Assembly: GCF_027107535.1 (NCBI RefSeq)
Contig: NZ_CP114283.1
Span: 6,944,001-7,008,000 of the forward strand
Length of the DNA: 64,000 nt
Source: Streptomyces aurantiacus
Lineage (GTDB): Bacteria; Actinomycetota; Actinomycetes; Streptomycetales; Streptomycetaceae
Direction of reading: 5' to 3'
A program made the position numbers and the translations under genes. Positions within the stretch are counted from its first letter, which is position 1, and every line of letters starts with the position of its first letter. Positions 41,664-50,832 of this stretch are shown in pieces. The notes beneath the pieces were generated by a model. That model was given only the letters and a program-made list of their open reading frames with translations, was not told the origin of the DNA and made no database searches.

Positions 41664-43001
41664 GTGAAGGAAATCCTGGACGCGATTCAGTCGCGGACGG
41701 CCACGTCCGCCGACTTCGCCGCACTGCCGCTCCCCGAGTCCTACCGCGCGATCACCGTGCACAAGGACGAGACGGAGATGTTCGCCGGGCTCAGCACCCG
41801 TGACAAGGACCCCCGCAAGTCGATCCACCTGGACGACGTGCCGGTGCCGGAGCTCGGCCCCGGCGAGGCCCTGGTGGCCGTCATGGCCTCCTCGGTCAAC
41901 TACAACTCGGTGTGGACCTCGATCTTCGAGCCCATGTCGACCTTCGGGTTCCTGGAGCGCTACGGCAGGCTCAGCGAGCTCACCAAGCGCCACGACCTGC
42001 CGTACCACGTCATCGGTTCCGACCTGGCGGGCGTCGTGCTGCGCACCGGTCCCGGCGTGAACGCCTGGCACCCCGGCGACGAGGTCGTCGCGCACTGCCT
42101 GTCCGTCGAGCTGGAGTCCAGCGACGGCCACAACGACACCATGCTCGACCCCGAGCAGCGCATCTGGGGCTTCGAGACGAACTTCGGCGGCCTCGCCGAG
42201 ATCGCGCTCGTCAAGTCCAACCAGCTGATGCCCAAGCCCGACCACCTGAGCTGGGAGGAGGCCGCCGCTCCGGGGCTCGTGAACTCCACGGCCTACCGGC
42301 AGCTGGTCTCCCGCAACGGCGCCGGCATGAAGCAGGGCGACAACGTCCTCATCTGGGGCGCGAGCGGCGGTCTCGGCTCGTACGCCACCCAGTTCGCCCT
42401 CGCCGGCGGCGCCAACCCCATCTGTGTGGTGAGCAGCCCGCAGAAGGCGGACATCTGCCGCGCGATGGGCGCAGAGGCGATCATCGACCGCAACGCCGAG
42501 GACTACAAGTTCTGGAAGGACGAGCACAACCAGGACCCGCGCGAGTGGAAGCGCTTCGGCAAGCGCATCCGTGAGCTCACCGGCGGCGAGGACGTCGACA
42601 TCGTCTTCGAGCACCCGGGCCGCGAGACGTTCGGCGCCTCCGTCTACGTCACGCGCAAGGGCGGCACGATCGTCACCTGCGCCTCGACGTCGGGCTTCAA
42701 CCACGAGTACGACAACCGCTACCTGTGGATGTCCCTGAAGCGGATCATCGGCTCGCACTTCGCCAACTACCGCGAGGCCTGGGAGGCCAACCGGCTCATC
42801 GCGAAGGGCAAGATCCACCCGACGCTGTCCAAGGTGTACTCACTGGAGGAGACCGGGCAGGCCGCGTACGACGTGCACCGCAACCTTCACCAGGGCAAGG
42901 TCGGTGTGCTCGCGCTGGCACCCTCCGAGGGCCTCGGCGTGCGGGACGAGGAGAAGCGCGCCCAGCACGTCGACGCCATCAACCGCTTCCGGAACATCTG
43001 A
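41664..43001 (+). CDS. ccr: Crotonyl-CoA carboxylase/reductase
   Basis: 445-aa MDR-family enzyme converting crotonyl-CoA, CO2 and NADPH to ethylmalonyl-CoA. The four CO2-binding residues known from Kitasatospora setae Ccr are at the same positions: N81 (VNYNSVW), F170 and E171 (IWGFETNFGG) and H365 (IIGSHFANYR). Nucleotide-binding motif LIWGASGGLGSYATQFA at ~229. First gene of the ethylmalonyl-CoA operon; the mutase gene starts 10 bp after its stop. Its product is also an extender unit for polyketides. Confidence 0.96.
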   Translation: MKEILDAIQSRTATSADFAALPLPESYRAITVHKDETEMFAGLSTRDKDPRKSIHLDDVPVPELGPGEALVAVMASSVNYNSVWTSIFEPMSTFGFLERYGRLSELTKRHDLPYHVIGSDLAGVVLRTGPGVNAWHPGDEVVAHCLSVELESSDGHNDTMLDPEQRIWGFETNFGGLAEIALVKSNQLMPKPDHLSWEEAAAPGLVNSTAYRQLVSRNGAGMKQGDNVLIWGASGGLGSYATQFALAGGANPICVVSSPQKADICRAMGAEAIIDRNAEDYKFWKDEHNQDPREWKRFGKRIRELTGGEDVDIVFEHPGRETFGASVYVTRKGGTIVTCASTSGFNHEYDNRYLWMSLKRIIGSHFANYREAWEANRLIAKGKIHPTLSKVYSLEETGQAAYDVHRNLHQGKVGVLALAPSEGLGVRDEEKRAQHVDAINRFRNI

Positions 43002-43011
43002 GGGCCATCCC

Positions 43012-45060
43012 ATGACTGAGCGCCAGACGCCGCAGGCGAAAAAGGAACGGGACCGGCCGTGGCTGATGCGGACGTACGCCGGTCACTCCACGGCCGAGGC
43101 GTCCAACGAGCTGTACCGGCGCAACCTCGCCAAGGGCCAGACGGGTCTGTCGGTCGCGTTCGACCTGCCGACCCAGACCGGGTACGACCCCGACCACATC
43201 CTCGCCCGCGGCGAGGTCGGCCGGGTCGGCGTGCCGGTGTCGCACCTCGGTGACATGCGCCGGCTGTTCCAGGACATCCCCCTGGAGCAGATGAACACCT
43301 CGATGACCATCAACGCCACCGCCATGTGGCTGCTGGCGCTCTACCAGGTCGTCGCCGAGGAGCAGGGCGCCGACATCACCCAGCTCCAGGGGACGACCCA
43401 GAACGACATCGTGAAGGAGTACCTGTCACGGGGGACGCACGTCTTCCCGCCGGTGCCCTCGCTCCGTCTGACGACGGACATGATCTGCTACACGGTCAAC
43501 AACATCCCCAAGTGGAACCCGATCAACATCTGCAGCTACCACCTGCAGGAGGCGGGAGCCACTCCGGTCCAGGAGATCTCGTACGCGATGTCCACCGCGA
43601 TCGCCGTCCTGGACGCGGTGTTCGCGTCCGGGCAGATCCGCGAGGACCAGAAGGGCGACGTGGTCGCGCGGATCTCCTTCTTCGTCAACGCGGGTGTCCG
43701 CTTCGTCGAGGAGATGTGCAAGATGCGGGCGTTCGGCCGCATCTGGGACAGGATCACGCGCGAGCGGTACGGGATCGAGAACCCCAAGCAGCGCCGCTTC
43801 CGGTACGGGGTCCAGGTCAACTCGCTCGGTCTGACCGAGGCCCAGCCGGAGAACAACATCCAGCGGATCGTGCTGGAGATGCTGGCCGTGACCCTCTCGA
43901 AGGACGCCCGCGCACGGGCTGTCCAACTCCCCGCCTGGAACGAGGCGTTGGGGCTGCCCCGGCCCTGGGACCAGCAGTGGTCCCTGCGCATGCAGCAGGT
44001 GCTCGCGTACGAGAGCGACCTGCTGGAGTACGCGGACATCTTCGAGGGCTCGCACGTCGTCGAGGCGAAGGTCGCGCAGCTGGTCGAGGACTCGTTCGCC
44101 GAGATCGACCGGATCCAGGAGATGGGCGGCGCGATGGCCGCCGTCGAGTCGGGCTACCTGAAGTCGCAGCTCGTCTCCTCGCACGCCGAGCGCCGGGCCC
44201 GTATCGAGTCCGGCGACGAGAAGATCGTCGGCGTCAACATCTTCGAGTCGACCGAGCCGAACCCGCTCACGGCCGATCTGGACGCCGCGATCATGACGGT
44301 CGACCCGGCGGTCGAGGCCGGCGTGACCGCCGCCCTCAAGGACTGGCGGGACACCCGCTACCAGCCCCCCTTCAACCACCCGCGCCCCTGCAAGGCGCTG
44401 GAGAGGCTGAAGGAGGCCGCGAAGGGCACCGGCAACCTCATGGAGGCCACCCTGGAGTGCGCCCGTGCCGGGGTCACGACCGGCGAGTGGGCCGGTGCCC
44501 TGCGCGAGGTCTTCGGCGAGTTCCGCGCCCCCACCGGTGTCTCGTCCGCGCCCGTCGCGGTGACCGCCGAGGAGGGCACCGCGATGGCGCTGGTCCGCCG
44601 CAAGGTGGAACTGACCGCGAAGGACATGGGCGTCGGCAAGCTCCGCTTCCTGGTGGGCAAGCCGGGCCTGGACGGACACTCCAACGGCGCCGAGCAGATC
44701 GCCGTGCGGGCCCGCGACGCCGGCTTCGAGGTCGTCTACCAGGGCATCAGGCTCACACCCGAGCAGATCGTGGACGCGGCCGTCGCCGAGGACGTGCACG
44801 CGGTGGGCCTGTCGATCCTCTCCGGCTCGCACGCCCAGCTGGTGCCGGACGTACTGGAACGGCTTCGTGTGGCCGGTGCCACAGACATCCCGGTGATCGC
44901 CGGTGGCATCATCCCGAACGGTGACGCCGAAGACCTGCGGGCCGCGGGAGTGGCCGCGGTCTTCACTCCGAAGGATTTCGACATCACCGGAATCATCGGC
45001 CGGATCGTCGACGAGATCCGGAAAGCGAACAAGCTCGACCCACTGGAGGTCCCCGCATGA
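43012..45060 (+). CDS. ecm: Ethylmalonyl-CoA mutase (B12-dependent)
   Basis: 682-aa methylmalonyl-CoA mutase-like enzyme (MeaA type). N-terminal TIM-barrel: TYAGHSTAEASNELYRRNLAKG, GLSVAFDLPTQTGYDPDH, and NNIPKWNPINICSYHLQEAGA. The C-terminal cobalamin domain has GKPGLDGHSNGAEQ (DxHxxG His ligand, ~555), GLSILSGSH and IAGGIIP. The single-chain form with this insertion pattern and the neighbour ccr identify it as ethylmalonyl-CoA mutase, giving methylsuccinyl-CoA. ATG 43012 chosen by similarity; its stop overlaps the next ATG by 4 bp. Confidence 0.93.
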   Translation: MTERQTPQAKKERDRPWLMRTYAGHSTAEASNELYRRNLAKGQTGLSVAFDLPTQTGYDPDHILARGEVGRVGVPVSHLGDMRRLFQDIPLEQMNTSMTINATAMWLLALYQVVAEEQGADITQLQGTTQNDIVKEYLSRGTHVFPPVPSLRLTTDMICYTVNNIPKWNPINICSYHLQEAGATPVQEISYAMSTAIAVLDAVFASGQIREDQKGDVVARISFFVNAGVRFVEEMCKMRAFGRIWDRITRERYGIENPKQRRFRYGVQVNSLGLTEAQPENNIQRIVLEMLAVTLSKDARARAVQLPAWNEALGLPRPWDQQWSLRMQQVLAYESDLLEYADIFEGSHVVEAKVAQLVEDSFAEIDRIQEMGGAMAAVESGYLKSQLVSSHAERRARIESGDEKIVGVNIFESTEPNPLTADLDAAIMTVDPAVEAGVTAALKDWRDTRYQPPFNHPRPCKALERLKEAAKGTGNLMEATLECARAGVTTGEWAGALREVFGEFRAPTGVSSAPVAVTAEEGTAMALVRRKVELTAKDMGVGKLRFLVGKPGLDGHSNGAEQIAVRARDAGFEVVYQGIRLTPEQIVDAAVAEDVHAVGLSILSGSHAQLVPDVLERLRVAGATDIPVIAGGIIPNGDAEDLRAAGVAAVFTPKDFDITGIIGRIVDEIRKANKLDPLEVPA

Positions 45061-46022
45061 CCAGCCCCGTCAACCGCCTTCGTCCGCGGCGCTCCTGCCT
45101 CGCCGTGCCGGGGAGCAACCCCCGCTTCCTGGAGAAGGCGCAGGGCCTCCCGGCCGACCAGGTCTTCCTGGACCTGGAGGACGCGTGCGCGCCGCTGGCC
45201 AAGCCCGAGGCCCGGCACACCATCGTCAAGTTCCTCAACGAGGGTGACTGGACGGGCAAGACGCGGGTCGTGCGCGTCAACGACTGGACGACGGAGTGGA
45301 CGTACCGCGATGTCGTCACCGTCGTCGAGGGCGCGGGCCAGAACCTCGACTGCATCATGCTGCCGAAGGTCCAGGACGCCCAGCAGGTGGTCGCGCTGGA
45401 CCTGCTCCTGACGCAGATCGAGAAGACGATGGGCTTCGAGGTCGGCAAGATCGGCATCGAGGCGCAGATCGAGAACGCCCAGGGTCTGAACAACGTCAAC
45501 GAGATCGCGACGGCCTCCCAGCGCGTCGAGACGATCATCTTCGGCCCGGCCGACTTCATGGCGTCGATCAACATGAAGTCGCTGGTCGTGGGCGAGCAGC
45601 CGCCCGGCTACCCGGCGGACGCCTACCACTACATCCTGATGAAGATCCTGATGGCCGCCCGCGCCAACAACCTCCAGGCGATCGACGGGCCCTACCTGCA
45701 GATCCGCAACGTCGACGGCTACCGCGAGGTCGCCCAGCGCGCCGCGGCCCTCGGCTTCGACGGCAAGTGGGTGCTGCACCCGGGTCAGGTCGCGGCGTCC
45801 AACGAGATCTTCTCGCCCTCGCAGGAGGACTTCGACCACGCCGAGCTGATCCTGGACGCGTACGAGTACTACACGTCCGAGGCGGGCGGCAAGAAGGGCT
45901 CCGCGATGATCGGCGACGAGATGATCGACGAGGCCAGCCGCAAGATGGCGCTGGTCATCTCGGGCAAGGGCCGGGCCGCCGGCCTGCAGCGCACGTCCAA
46001 GTTCGAAGCGCCGGAGGCCTGA
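45057..46022 (+). CDS. mcl1: Malyl-CoA/beta-methylmalyl-CoA lyase (HpcH/HpaI-CitE type)
   Basis: 321-aa CoA ester lyase. Motifs: RSCLAVPGSNPRFLEKA at the N-terminus, DQVFLDLEDACAPLAKPEAR (metal-binding, ~45), IGIEAQIENAQGLNNVNEIA (~145) and ETIIFGPADFMASI (~165). In the ethylmalonyl-CoA pathway it cleaves beta-methylmalyl-CoA to glyoxylate and propionyl-CoA. It overlaps ecm by 4 bp and precedes the hydratase by 4 bp. Confidence 0.9.
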   Translation: MTSPVNRLRPRRSCLAVPGSNPRFLEKAQGLPADQVFLDLEDACAPLAKPEARHTIVKFLNEGDWTGKTRVVRVNDWTTEWTYRDVVTVVEGAGQNLDCIMLPKVQDAQQVVALDLLLTQIEKTMGFEVGKIGIEAQIENAQGLNNVNEIATASQRVETIIFGPADFMASINMKSLVVGEQPPGYPADAYHYILMKILMAARANNLQAIDGPYLQIRNVDGYREVAQRAAALGFDGKWVLHPGQVAASNEIFSPSQEDFDHAELILDAYEYYTSEAGGKKGSAMIGDEMIDEASRKMALVISGKGRAAGLQRTSKFEAPEA

Positions 46023-46026
46023 GCAC

Positions 46027-46539
46027 ATGCAGTTCGGACGCACCTACGAGGAGTTCGAGGTCGGCGCGGTCTACAAGCACTGGCCCGGCAAGACGGTCAC
46101 CGAGTACGACGACCACCTCTTCTGTCTCCTGACCATGAACCACCACCCGCTCCACATGGACACCAACTATGCGGAGAACACGACCGACTTCGGCAAGAAC
46201 GTCGTCGTGGGGAACTACATCTACTCCCTGCTGCTCGGCATGTCCGTGCCCGACGTGTCCGGCAAGGCGATCGCCAACCTGGAGATCGAGTCGCTGCGCC
46301 ACGTCGCGCCGACCTTCCACGGCGACACGATCTACGGCGAGACGACGGTCCTCGACAAGACGCCCTCCCGGTCGAAGAACGACCGCGGAATCGTCTACGT
46401 CGAGACGAAGGGCTACAAGCAGGACGGCACCCTGGTCTGCGTGTTCCGCCGCAAGGTGATGGTCCCCACCGAGACGTACATCAAGGAGCGCGGCGGCGAG
46501 CAGCCCGGCCGGCCCCAGCTGAAGGAGCAGGAGAAGTAG
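46027..46539 (+). CDS. mch: MaoC-family dehydratase, likely mesaconyl-CoA hydratase
   Basis: 170-aa hot-dog fold protein: GRTYEEFEVGAVYKHWPGKTV and NHHPLHMDTNYAEN, the hydratase 2 motif with Asp/His. Position between malyl-CoA lyase and acyl-CoA dehydrogenase points to mesaconyl-CoA hydratase. It has one hot-dog domain, whereas the alphaproteobacterial Mch is about twice as long. It is separated from its neighbours by 4 and 2 bp. Confidence 0.82.
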   Translation: MQFGRTYEEFEVGAVYKHWPGKTVTEYDDHLFCLLTMNHHPLHMDTNYAENTTDFGKNVVVGNYIYSLLLGMSVPDVSGKAIANLEIESLRHVAPTFHGDTIYGETTVLDKTPSRSKNDRGIVYVETKGYKQDGTLVCVFRRKVMVPTETYIKERGGEQPGRPQLKEQEK

Positions 46540-46541
46540 CC

Positions 46542-47747
46542 ATGGCGCGACTCGCCCAGACCGCAGGTCTGACCGACATCCAGCAGGAGATCCTGTCCAC
46601 CGTCCGGGACTTCGTGGACAAGGAGATCATCCCGGTCGCGACCGGGCTGGAGCACCGCGACGAGTACCCGCAGCAGATCGTCGACGGGCTCAAGGAGTTG
46701 GGCCTCTTCGGCCTGATGATCCCCGAGGAGTACGGGGGCCTGGGTGAGTCGCTCCTCACCTACGCGCTGTGCGTGGAGGAGATCGCGCGCGGCTGGATGT
46801 CGGTGTCCGGCATCATCAACACCCACTTCATCGTGGCCTACATGCTCAAGCAGCACGGTACGCAGGAGCAGAAGGAGTACTTCCTGCCGCGCATGGCGGC
46901 GGGCGAGGTGCGCGGCGCGTTCTCCATGTCCGAGCCGGCGCTCGGCTCCGACGTGTCGGCCATCACGTCGAAGGCGGTGAAGGACGGCGACGACTACGTC
47001 CTGAACGGTCAGAAGATGTGGCTGACGAACGGCGGGACGTCGACGCTCGTGGCCGTCCTCGTGAAGAGTGACGAAGGCCACCCGGAGGGCACCCCGGCGC
47101 ACAAGTCGATGACGACCTTCCTCGTGGAGAAGGAACCCGGCTTCGGTGAGGTGCGCCCCGGCCTGACCATCCCCGGGAAGATCGACAAGATGGGCTACAA
47201 GGGCGTCGACACCACCGAGCTGATCATGGATGGCCTACGCATTCCGGCCAATCGTGTGCTCGGCGGCGCCACCGGACGAGGCTTCTATCACATGATGGAC
47301 GGCGTCGAGGTGGGCCGGGTCAACGTGGCCGCCCGTGGCTGCGGTGTTGCTCAGCGTGCGTTTGAGCTGGGTGTTTCCTATGCCCAGCAGCGACACACCT
47401 TCGGCAAGCCGATCGCCCAGCACCAGGCGATCCAGTTCAAGCTGGCCGAGATGGCTACCAAGGTCGAGGCCGCCCATGCGATGATGGTTAACGCAGCACG
47501 CAAAAAGGACTCCGGGGAGCGAAACGACCTCGAAGCAGGGATGGCGAAGTACCTCGCCTCCGAGTACTGCAAAGAGGTCGTCGAGGACGCCTTCCGGATC
47601 CACGGCGGCTACGGCTTCTCCAAGGAGTACGAGATCGAGCGCCTCTACCGTGAGGCTCCGATGCTGCTCATCGGTGAAGGTACCGCCGAGATCCAGAAAA
47701 TGATCATCGGACGCAGGCTGCTCGAAGAGTATCGGTTCCAAGGCTAG
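46542..47747 (+). CDS. mcd: Acyl-CoA dehydrogenase, likely methylsuccinyl-CoA dehydrogenase
   Basis: 401-aa acyl-CoA dehydrogenase. FAD/substrate motifs: FSMSEPALGSDVSAITSKAV (~125), MWLTNGGTST and the C-terminal IGEGTAEIQKMIIGRRLL with catalytic Glu. Operon position indicates oxidation of methylsuccinyl-CoA to mesaconyl-CoA. Alphaproteobacterial Mcd has an N-terminal extension absent here. From 47226 onward about one fifth of codons end in A or T (CTA, TTT, CGT, GTT, AAA), in contrast to the first 228 codons, which almost all end in G or C. Possible recombination mosaic. Confidence 0.85.
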   Translation: MARLAQTAGLTDIQQEILSTVRDFVDKEIIPVATGLEHRDEYPQQIVDGLKELGLFGLMIPEEYGGLGESLLTYALCVEEIARGWMSVSGIINTHFIVAYMLKQHGTQEQKEYFLPRMAAGEVRGAFSMSEPALGSDVSAITSKAVKDGDDYVLNGQKMWLTNGGTSTLVAVLVKSDEGHPEGTPAHKSMTTFLVEKEPGFGEVRPGLTIPGKIDKMGYKGVDTTELIMDGLRIPANRVLGGATGRGFYHMMDGVEVGRVNVAARGCGVAQRAFELGVSYAQQRHTFGKPIAQHQAIQFKLAEMATKVEAAHAMMVNAARKKDSGERNDLEAGMAKYLASEYCKEVVEDAFRIHGGYGFSKEYEIERLYREAPMLLIGEGTAEIQKMIIGRRLLEEYRFQG

Positions 47748-47917
47748 ATCTACCGATTCGGGGTGTTTTCATCGAGAAGAAGATCACACCCCGTCAACAC
47801 TCTTCGGACGTCGACTCGGCTTCCTGGCTTGCCCAGTTGTGGCCCGCGACCGGTACGATTCCGGGAAAGCCGCCGTCCCCAGTCACAGCGCGGCATCATC
47901 CGCTACGAAGGTCATCC
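47748..47917. other. 170-bp gap before psd
   Basis: No gene. The base composition at its start continues the A/T-richer stretch of the preceding gene. No terminator hairpin of note; psd probably has its own promoter here, but I cannot define the boxes. Confidence 0.4.
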
Positions 47918-48574
47918 ATGCCCGACAGCCAAACCTCCGCACCACGCGACAGCCTGGTCGGCGTACGTCTCGCGCGCGGAGCATCGCCGTGGCTCGTCCC
48001 GACCGTCGCCACCGCAGCCCTCAGCCTGGTACGCGCGCGCAAGTCCGGCGCCGCCAAGGCCGTGGCCGTACCCGCCACCGCGCTCGCGGCGGGCATGCTG
48101 TGGTTCTTCCGCGACCCCGAGCGCGAGATCGCCCCGGGCCGGGTCATCTCGCCTGCCGACGGTGTGGTGCAGAGCATCATGCCGTGGAAGGACGGGCGTA
48201 CCCGCGTCGCGATCTTCATGAGCCCGCTGAACGTCCACGTCAACCGCGCGCCCCTTTCCGGCACGGTGACATCGGTCGAGCACATCCCCGGTGGGTTCGT
48301 TCCGGCGTTCAACAAGGAGAGCGAGAACAACGAACGCGTTGTCTGGCACTTCGACACCGAGCTCGGCGACATCGAGATGATCCAGATCGCCGGTGCGGTC
48401 GCGCGGCGCATCGTGCCGTACATCCCGCAGGGCACGAAGGTCGAGCAGGGTGACCGCATCGGGCTGATCCGCTTCGGGTCGCGCGTCGACATCTACCTCC
48501 CCGAGGGCGTGGACGTCGACGTGGAGGTCGGTCAGAAGACCGTGGCGGGGGTGACTCGCATTGACCGTGACTGA
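47918..48574 (+). CDS. psd: Phosphatidylserine decarboxylase proenzyme
   Basis: 218-aa short-type (archaeal/actinobacterial) phosphatidylserine decarboxylase. A membrane-proximal hydrophobic segment lies near 22-60, then WFFRDPEREIAPGRVISPADGVVQ (~65), MSPLNVHVNRAPLSG (~105) and the self-cleavage/pyruvoyl site LIRFGSRVDIYLP near residue 188 (Gly-Ser). Makes phosphatidylethanolamine at the membrane. ATG 47918; the stop overlaps pssA. Confidence 0.92.
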   Translation: MPDSQTSAPRDSLVGVRLARGASPWLVPTVATAALSLVRARKSGAAKAVAVPATALAAGMLWFFRDPEREIAPGRVISPADGVVQSIMPWKDGRTRVAIFMSPLNVHVNRAPLSGTVTSVEHIPGGFVPAFNKESENNERVVWHFDTELGDIEMIQIAGAVARRIVPYIPQGTKVEQGDRIGLIRFGSRVDIYLPEGVDVDVEVGQKTVAGVTRIDRD

Positions 48575-49415
48575 TCCAGAGACACAGGCCGGATGGGTCC
48601 CGGAGGCCGACGAGGTGGACGACGAGGAGGAGATGCCCCTTTCTCTCCGCCTCTCGATAGCGGACACGCTCACCCTCGGTAACGCCACGTGTGGCTTCAT
48701 GGCGGTGTACTTCACCACCACCGGCATCCTGATCCCGGACCTCACGGGCAGCCAGGAGACCGGCATGACCCGCCACAGCGCGGCCACTGCGGTCATCCTG
48801 ATGCTCTGCGCGGCGGTCTTCGACCTGTTCGACGGTCTGGTCGCCCGCAAGCTGCGCTCCTCCCCCATGGGCGCGGAGCTGGACAACCTCTCCGACCTCA
48901 TCAGCTTCGGCCTGGCGCCGGCGTACTTCGTGCTCGTCTACGGCATGGTCGCCGACGACGCGCACCAGCGGGTGGCGGCGGTGGGGGCGATCGTGGTCCT
49001 GCTGGCGGTCGTACTGCGGCTCGCGAGATTCTCGTGTGTCACGGTCAAGGACGGCACGTTCCAGGGCATGCCGTCACCGTTCGGCGCGCTGACGGTCGTC
49101 TCGATCGTGCTGCTCGAGCTGCCGTTCGTCGCCACGCTCATGGCGATCCTCGGCACCGCGTGGCTGATGGTGAGCCGGGTCGAGTACCCGAAGCCGCGGG
49201 GCCGCCTCGCGGTGGCGATGCTCTCCTGGATCGTCCTCAGCATGGCCCTGCTGGCGGCCTGGGCCTTCGACGCCCCCGGCGGCCAGCTCCTGCTCCAGAC
49301 CGGCTGTGCGCTGCAGCTGGTGATGGGGGCGGTGATCCCCCTCTTCGCCACCGCTCGGAGGGTGAACAACTTCCGGGGCAACCGGCGGGAAGCCCGGGCG
49401 GCGCAGCTGCCCTAG
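48561..49415 (+). CDS. pssA: CDP-diacylglycerol-serine O-phosphatidyltransferase
   Basis: 284-aa membrane enzyme of the CDP-alcohol phosphatidyltransferase family. The signature DGLVARKLRSSPMGAELDNL with the following SD (DGx2ARx8Gx3Dx3D) is at about 93-114. Several membrane segments follow. Provides phosphatidylserine to Psd. The start is TTG 48561 with GGGGGTG eight bases upstream; GTG 48567 is an alternative. It overlaps the psd stop by 14 bp, so the two are coupled. Confidence 0.91.
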   Translation: MTVTDPETQAGWVPEADEVDDEEEMPLSLRLSIADTLTLGNATCGFMAVYFTTTGILIPDLTGSQETGMTRHSAATAVILMLCAAVFDLFDGLVARKLRSSPMGAELDNLSDLISFGLAPAYFVLVYGMVADDAHQRVAAVGAIVVLLAVVLRLARFSCVTVKDGTFQGMPSPFGALTVVSIVLLELPFVATLMAILGTAWLMVSRVEYPKPRGRLAVAMLSWIVLSMALLAAWAFDAPGGQLLLQTGCALQLVMGAVIPLFATARRVNNFRGNRREARAAQLP

Positions 49416-49430
49416 TTCTTGCCTCCTGAT

Positions 49431-49476
49431 ACAGGGGAAGGGCCCCGGACCTATTGGTCCGGGGCCCTTCCCCTGT
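49431..49476. terminator. Very strong bidirectional terminator
   Basis: 21-bp perfect stem (49431-49451 with 49456-49476) and a TATT loop, rich in G+C, between the convergent pssA (+) and liv operon (-) ends. It is the longest perfect hairpin I saw in the window. Confidence 0.9.
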
Positions 49477-49495
49477 GCGTCGCAGTGCGGGTGTG

Positions 49496-49528
49496 TGGGG
49501 GCTGGTCGCGCAGTTCCCCCGCGCCCCT
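49496..49528 (-). repeat. Dispersed intergenic repeat, copy 2
   Basis: Reverse-complement match, with one or two differences, to 26461-26491. It lies just after the terminator of pssA and before the end of the binding-protein gene (49561). Confidence 0.75.
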
Positions 49529-49560
49529 GGCGGGGCGCCCCTGGAGACCCCGCAGGGCTC

Positions 49561-50832
49561 CTACTCGCTCGGCGTGTACGACTCCGCCACCGTTGAGGCC
49601 TCCGCCTCCTGGACCACCTTCATGCCGCCCGTGACGCTCTTGTCGGGCTGGAGGATGACGCTCTGCTTGGAGGAGGGGGACTTGGGGTCGGTGAAGTCCT
49701 GGGGGATACCGAAGCCCGTGTCCAGGGCGTTGATGGTGAGGAGGGCCTTGTCCACGCCCTCACGGGTCAGGTCCTTGGTCTCGCAGGCCTTCTTCAGGGC
49801 CTCGCCGAACGCGGAGGCGGCCGTCCAGCCGGCGACGACGCCGTTGTCCAGGGAGTCCTTCGGGTACGCCTTCTTGTAGTCGGCCACCAGCTTCTCGGCC
49901 TCCGGGGTGTCCGCGCCGATCGGGAGCGACGGCGAGGCCACGTAGTAGTTCTTCATCAGCGCCGGACCCGCCTGGGTGGCCAGGAGCTGCGGCGCGAAGG
50001 CCGAGTTGTTGCCGATGATCGGGACGTCGAAGCCACCGGCCGCGGCGACGCCGACCAGGGAGGCGGCCTGGCGCGGGCCCGCGCTGATCACGACGGCCTT
50101 GACGCCGGCCTTCTTCAGGGCGGCGACCTGCGCGGTCATGTCGTTGTCGGTCGGCTTGATCTTCTGCTCGACGACGGTCAGCCCGGCTTCCTTCGCGATG
50201 TGCTTGGAGCCGGCCAGGGCGCTCTCGCCGTAGTCGCCCTCGAAGTAGACGTGCCCGATCTTGTCGCCCTTCTTGAGGCCCTTCTCCTTCATCAGGAAGT
50301 CGATGGCGTTGATCGTCTCGATGTCGTACGTGGACCCGATGACCCGGATGTAGGGGCTGCCGAGCAGAGACGACGACCATGCCTGCGGCAGGACCAGGCC
50401 CTTGTCCTGTCCGTCGATGCGCTGCTTGACCGCGGCGACGAACGGGGAGCCGATGAACTGGGCGAACCCGAGCACCTTCGGCGCCAGCTCCGTGTACCCG
50501 GAGACGGCCTTCTGCGGGTCGTAGCCGTGGTCGCGGATGCTGAGCTCGACCTTGTAGCCGCACACGCCCCCGTCGGCGTTCAGCTGCTTCACATAGAGCT
50601 GCTGGGCCTGGGTGACGCTCTTGCCGAGGGTCGCGTAGACCCCCGTCATGTCGGTGAGGACGCCCAGCGAGATGGTCTTGCCGGAGATGCCCTGGCCGGT
50701 CTTCACCCCTCCCGCGGCGGTGTCGCCCTTGCCGTTCTCGTCGTCGTTCTTGGCCTTGGAGCTGCACCCGGCCAGCACCAGCAGCGCTGCGAGTGCTCCG
50801 GCGGCCACCTTGGCCGTGTGGGTCGTACTCAT
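49561..50832 (-). CDS. Branched-chain amino acid-type ABC transporter substrate-binding lipoprotein
   Basis: 423-aa periplasmic-binding-fold (type I, LivJ/LivK-like) protein. Lipoprotein signal: LAALLVLAGCSSK with the lipobox Cys at ~22. Family motifs include ISLGVLTDMTGVYATLGK (~55), RDHGYDPQKAVSGY, YGESALAGSKHIAKEAG (~210) and VAGWTAASAFGEALKKAC near the end. Probably binds a branched-chain amino acid, amide or a related compound; the ligand is unknown. Last gene of the liv operon, overlapping livM by 4 bp. Confidence 0.87.
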   Translation of the reverse strand: MSTTHTAKVAAGALAALLVLAGCSSKAKNDDENGKGDTAAGGVKTGQGISGKTISLGVLTDMTGVYATLGKSVTQAQQLYVKQLNADGGVCGYKVELSIRDHGYDPQKAVSGYTELAPKVLGFAQFIGSPFVAAVKQRIDGQDKGLVLPQAWSSSLLGSPYIRVIGSTYDIETINAIDFLMKEKGLKKGDKIGHVYFEGDYGESALAGSKHIAKEAGLTVVEQKIKPTDNDMTAQVAALKKAGVKAVVISAGPRQAASLVGVAAAGGFDVPIIGNNSAFAPQLLATQAGPALMKNYYVASPSLPIGADTPEAEKLVADYKKAYPKDSLDNGVVAGWTAASAFGEALKKACETKDLTREGVDKALLTINALDTGFGIPQDFTDPKSPSSKQSVILQPDKSVTGGMKVVQEAEASTVAESYTPSE

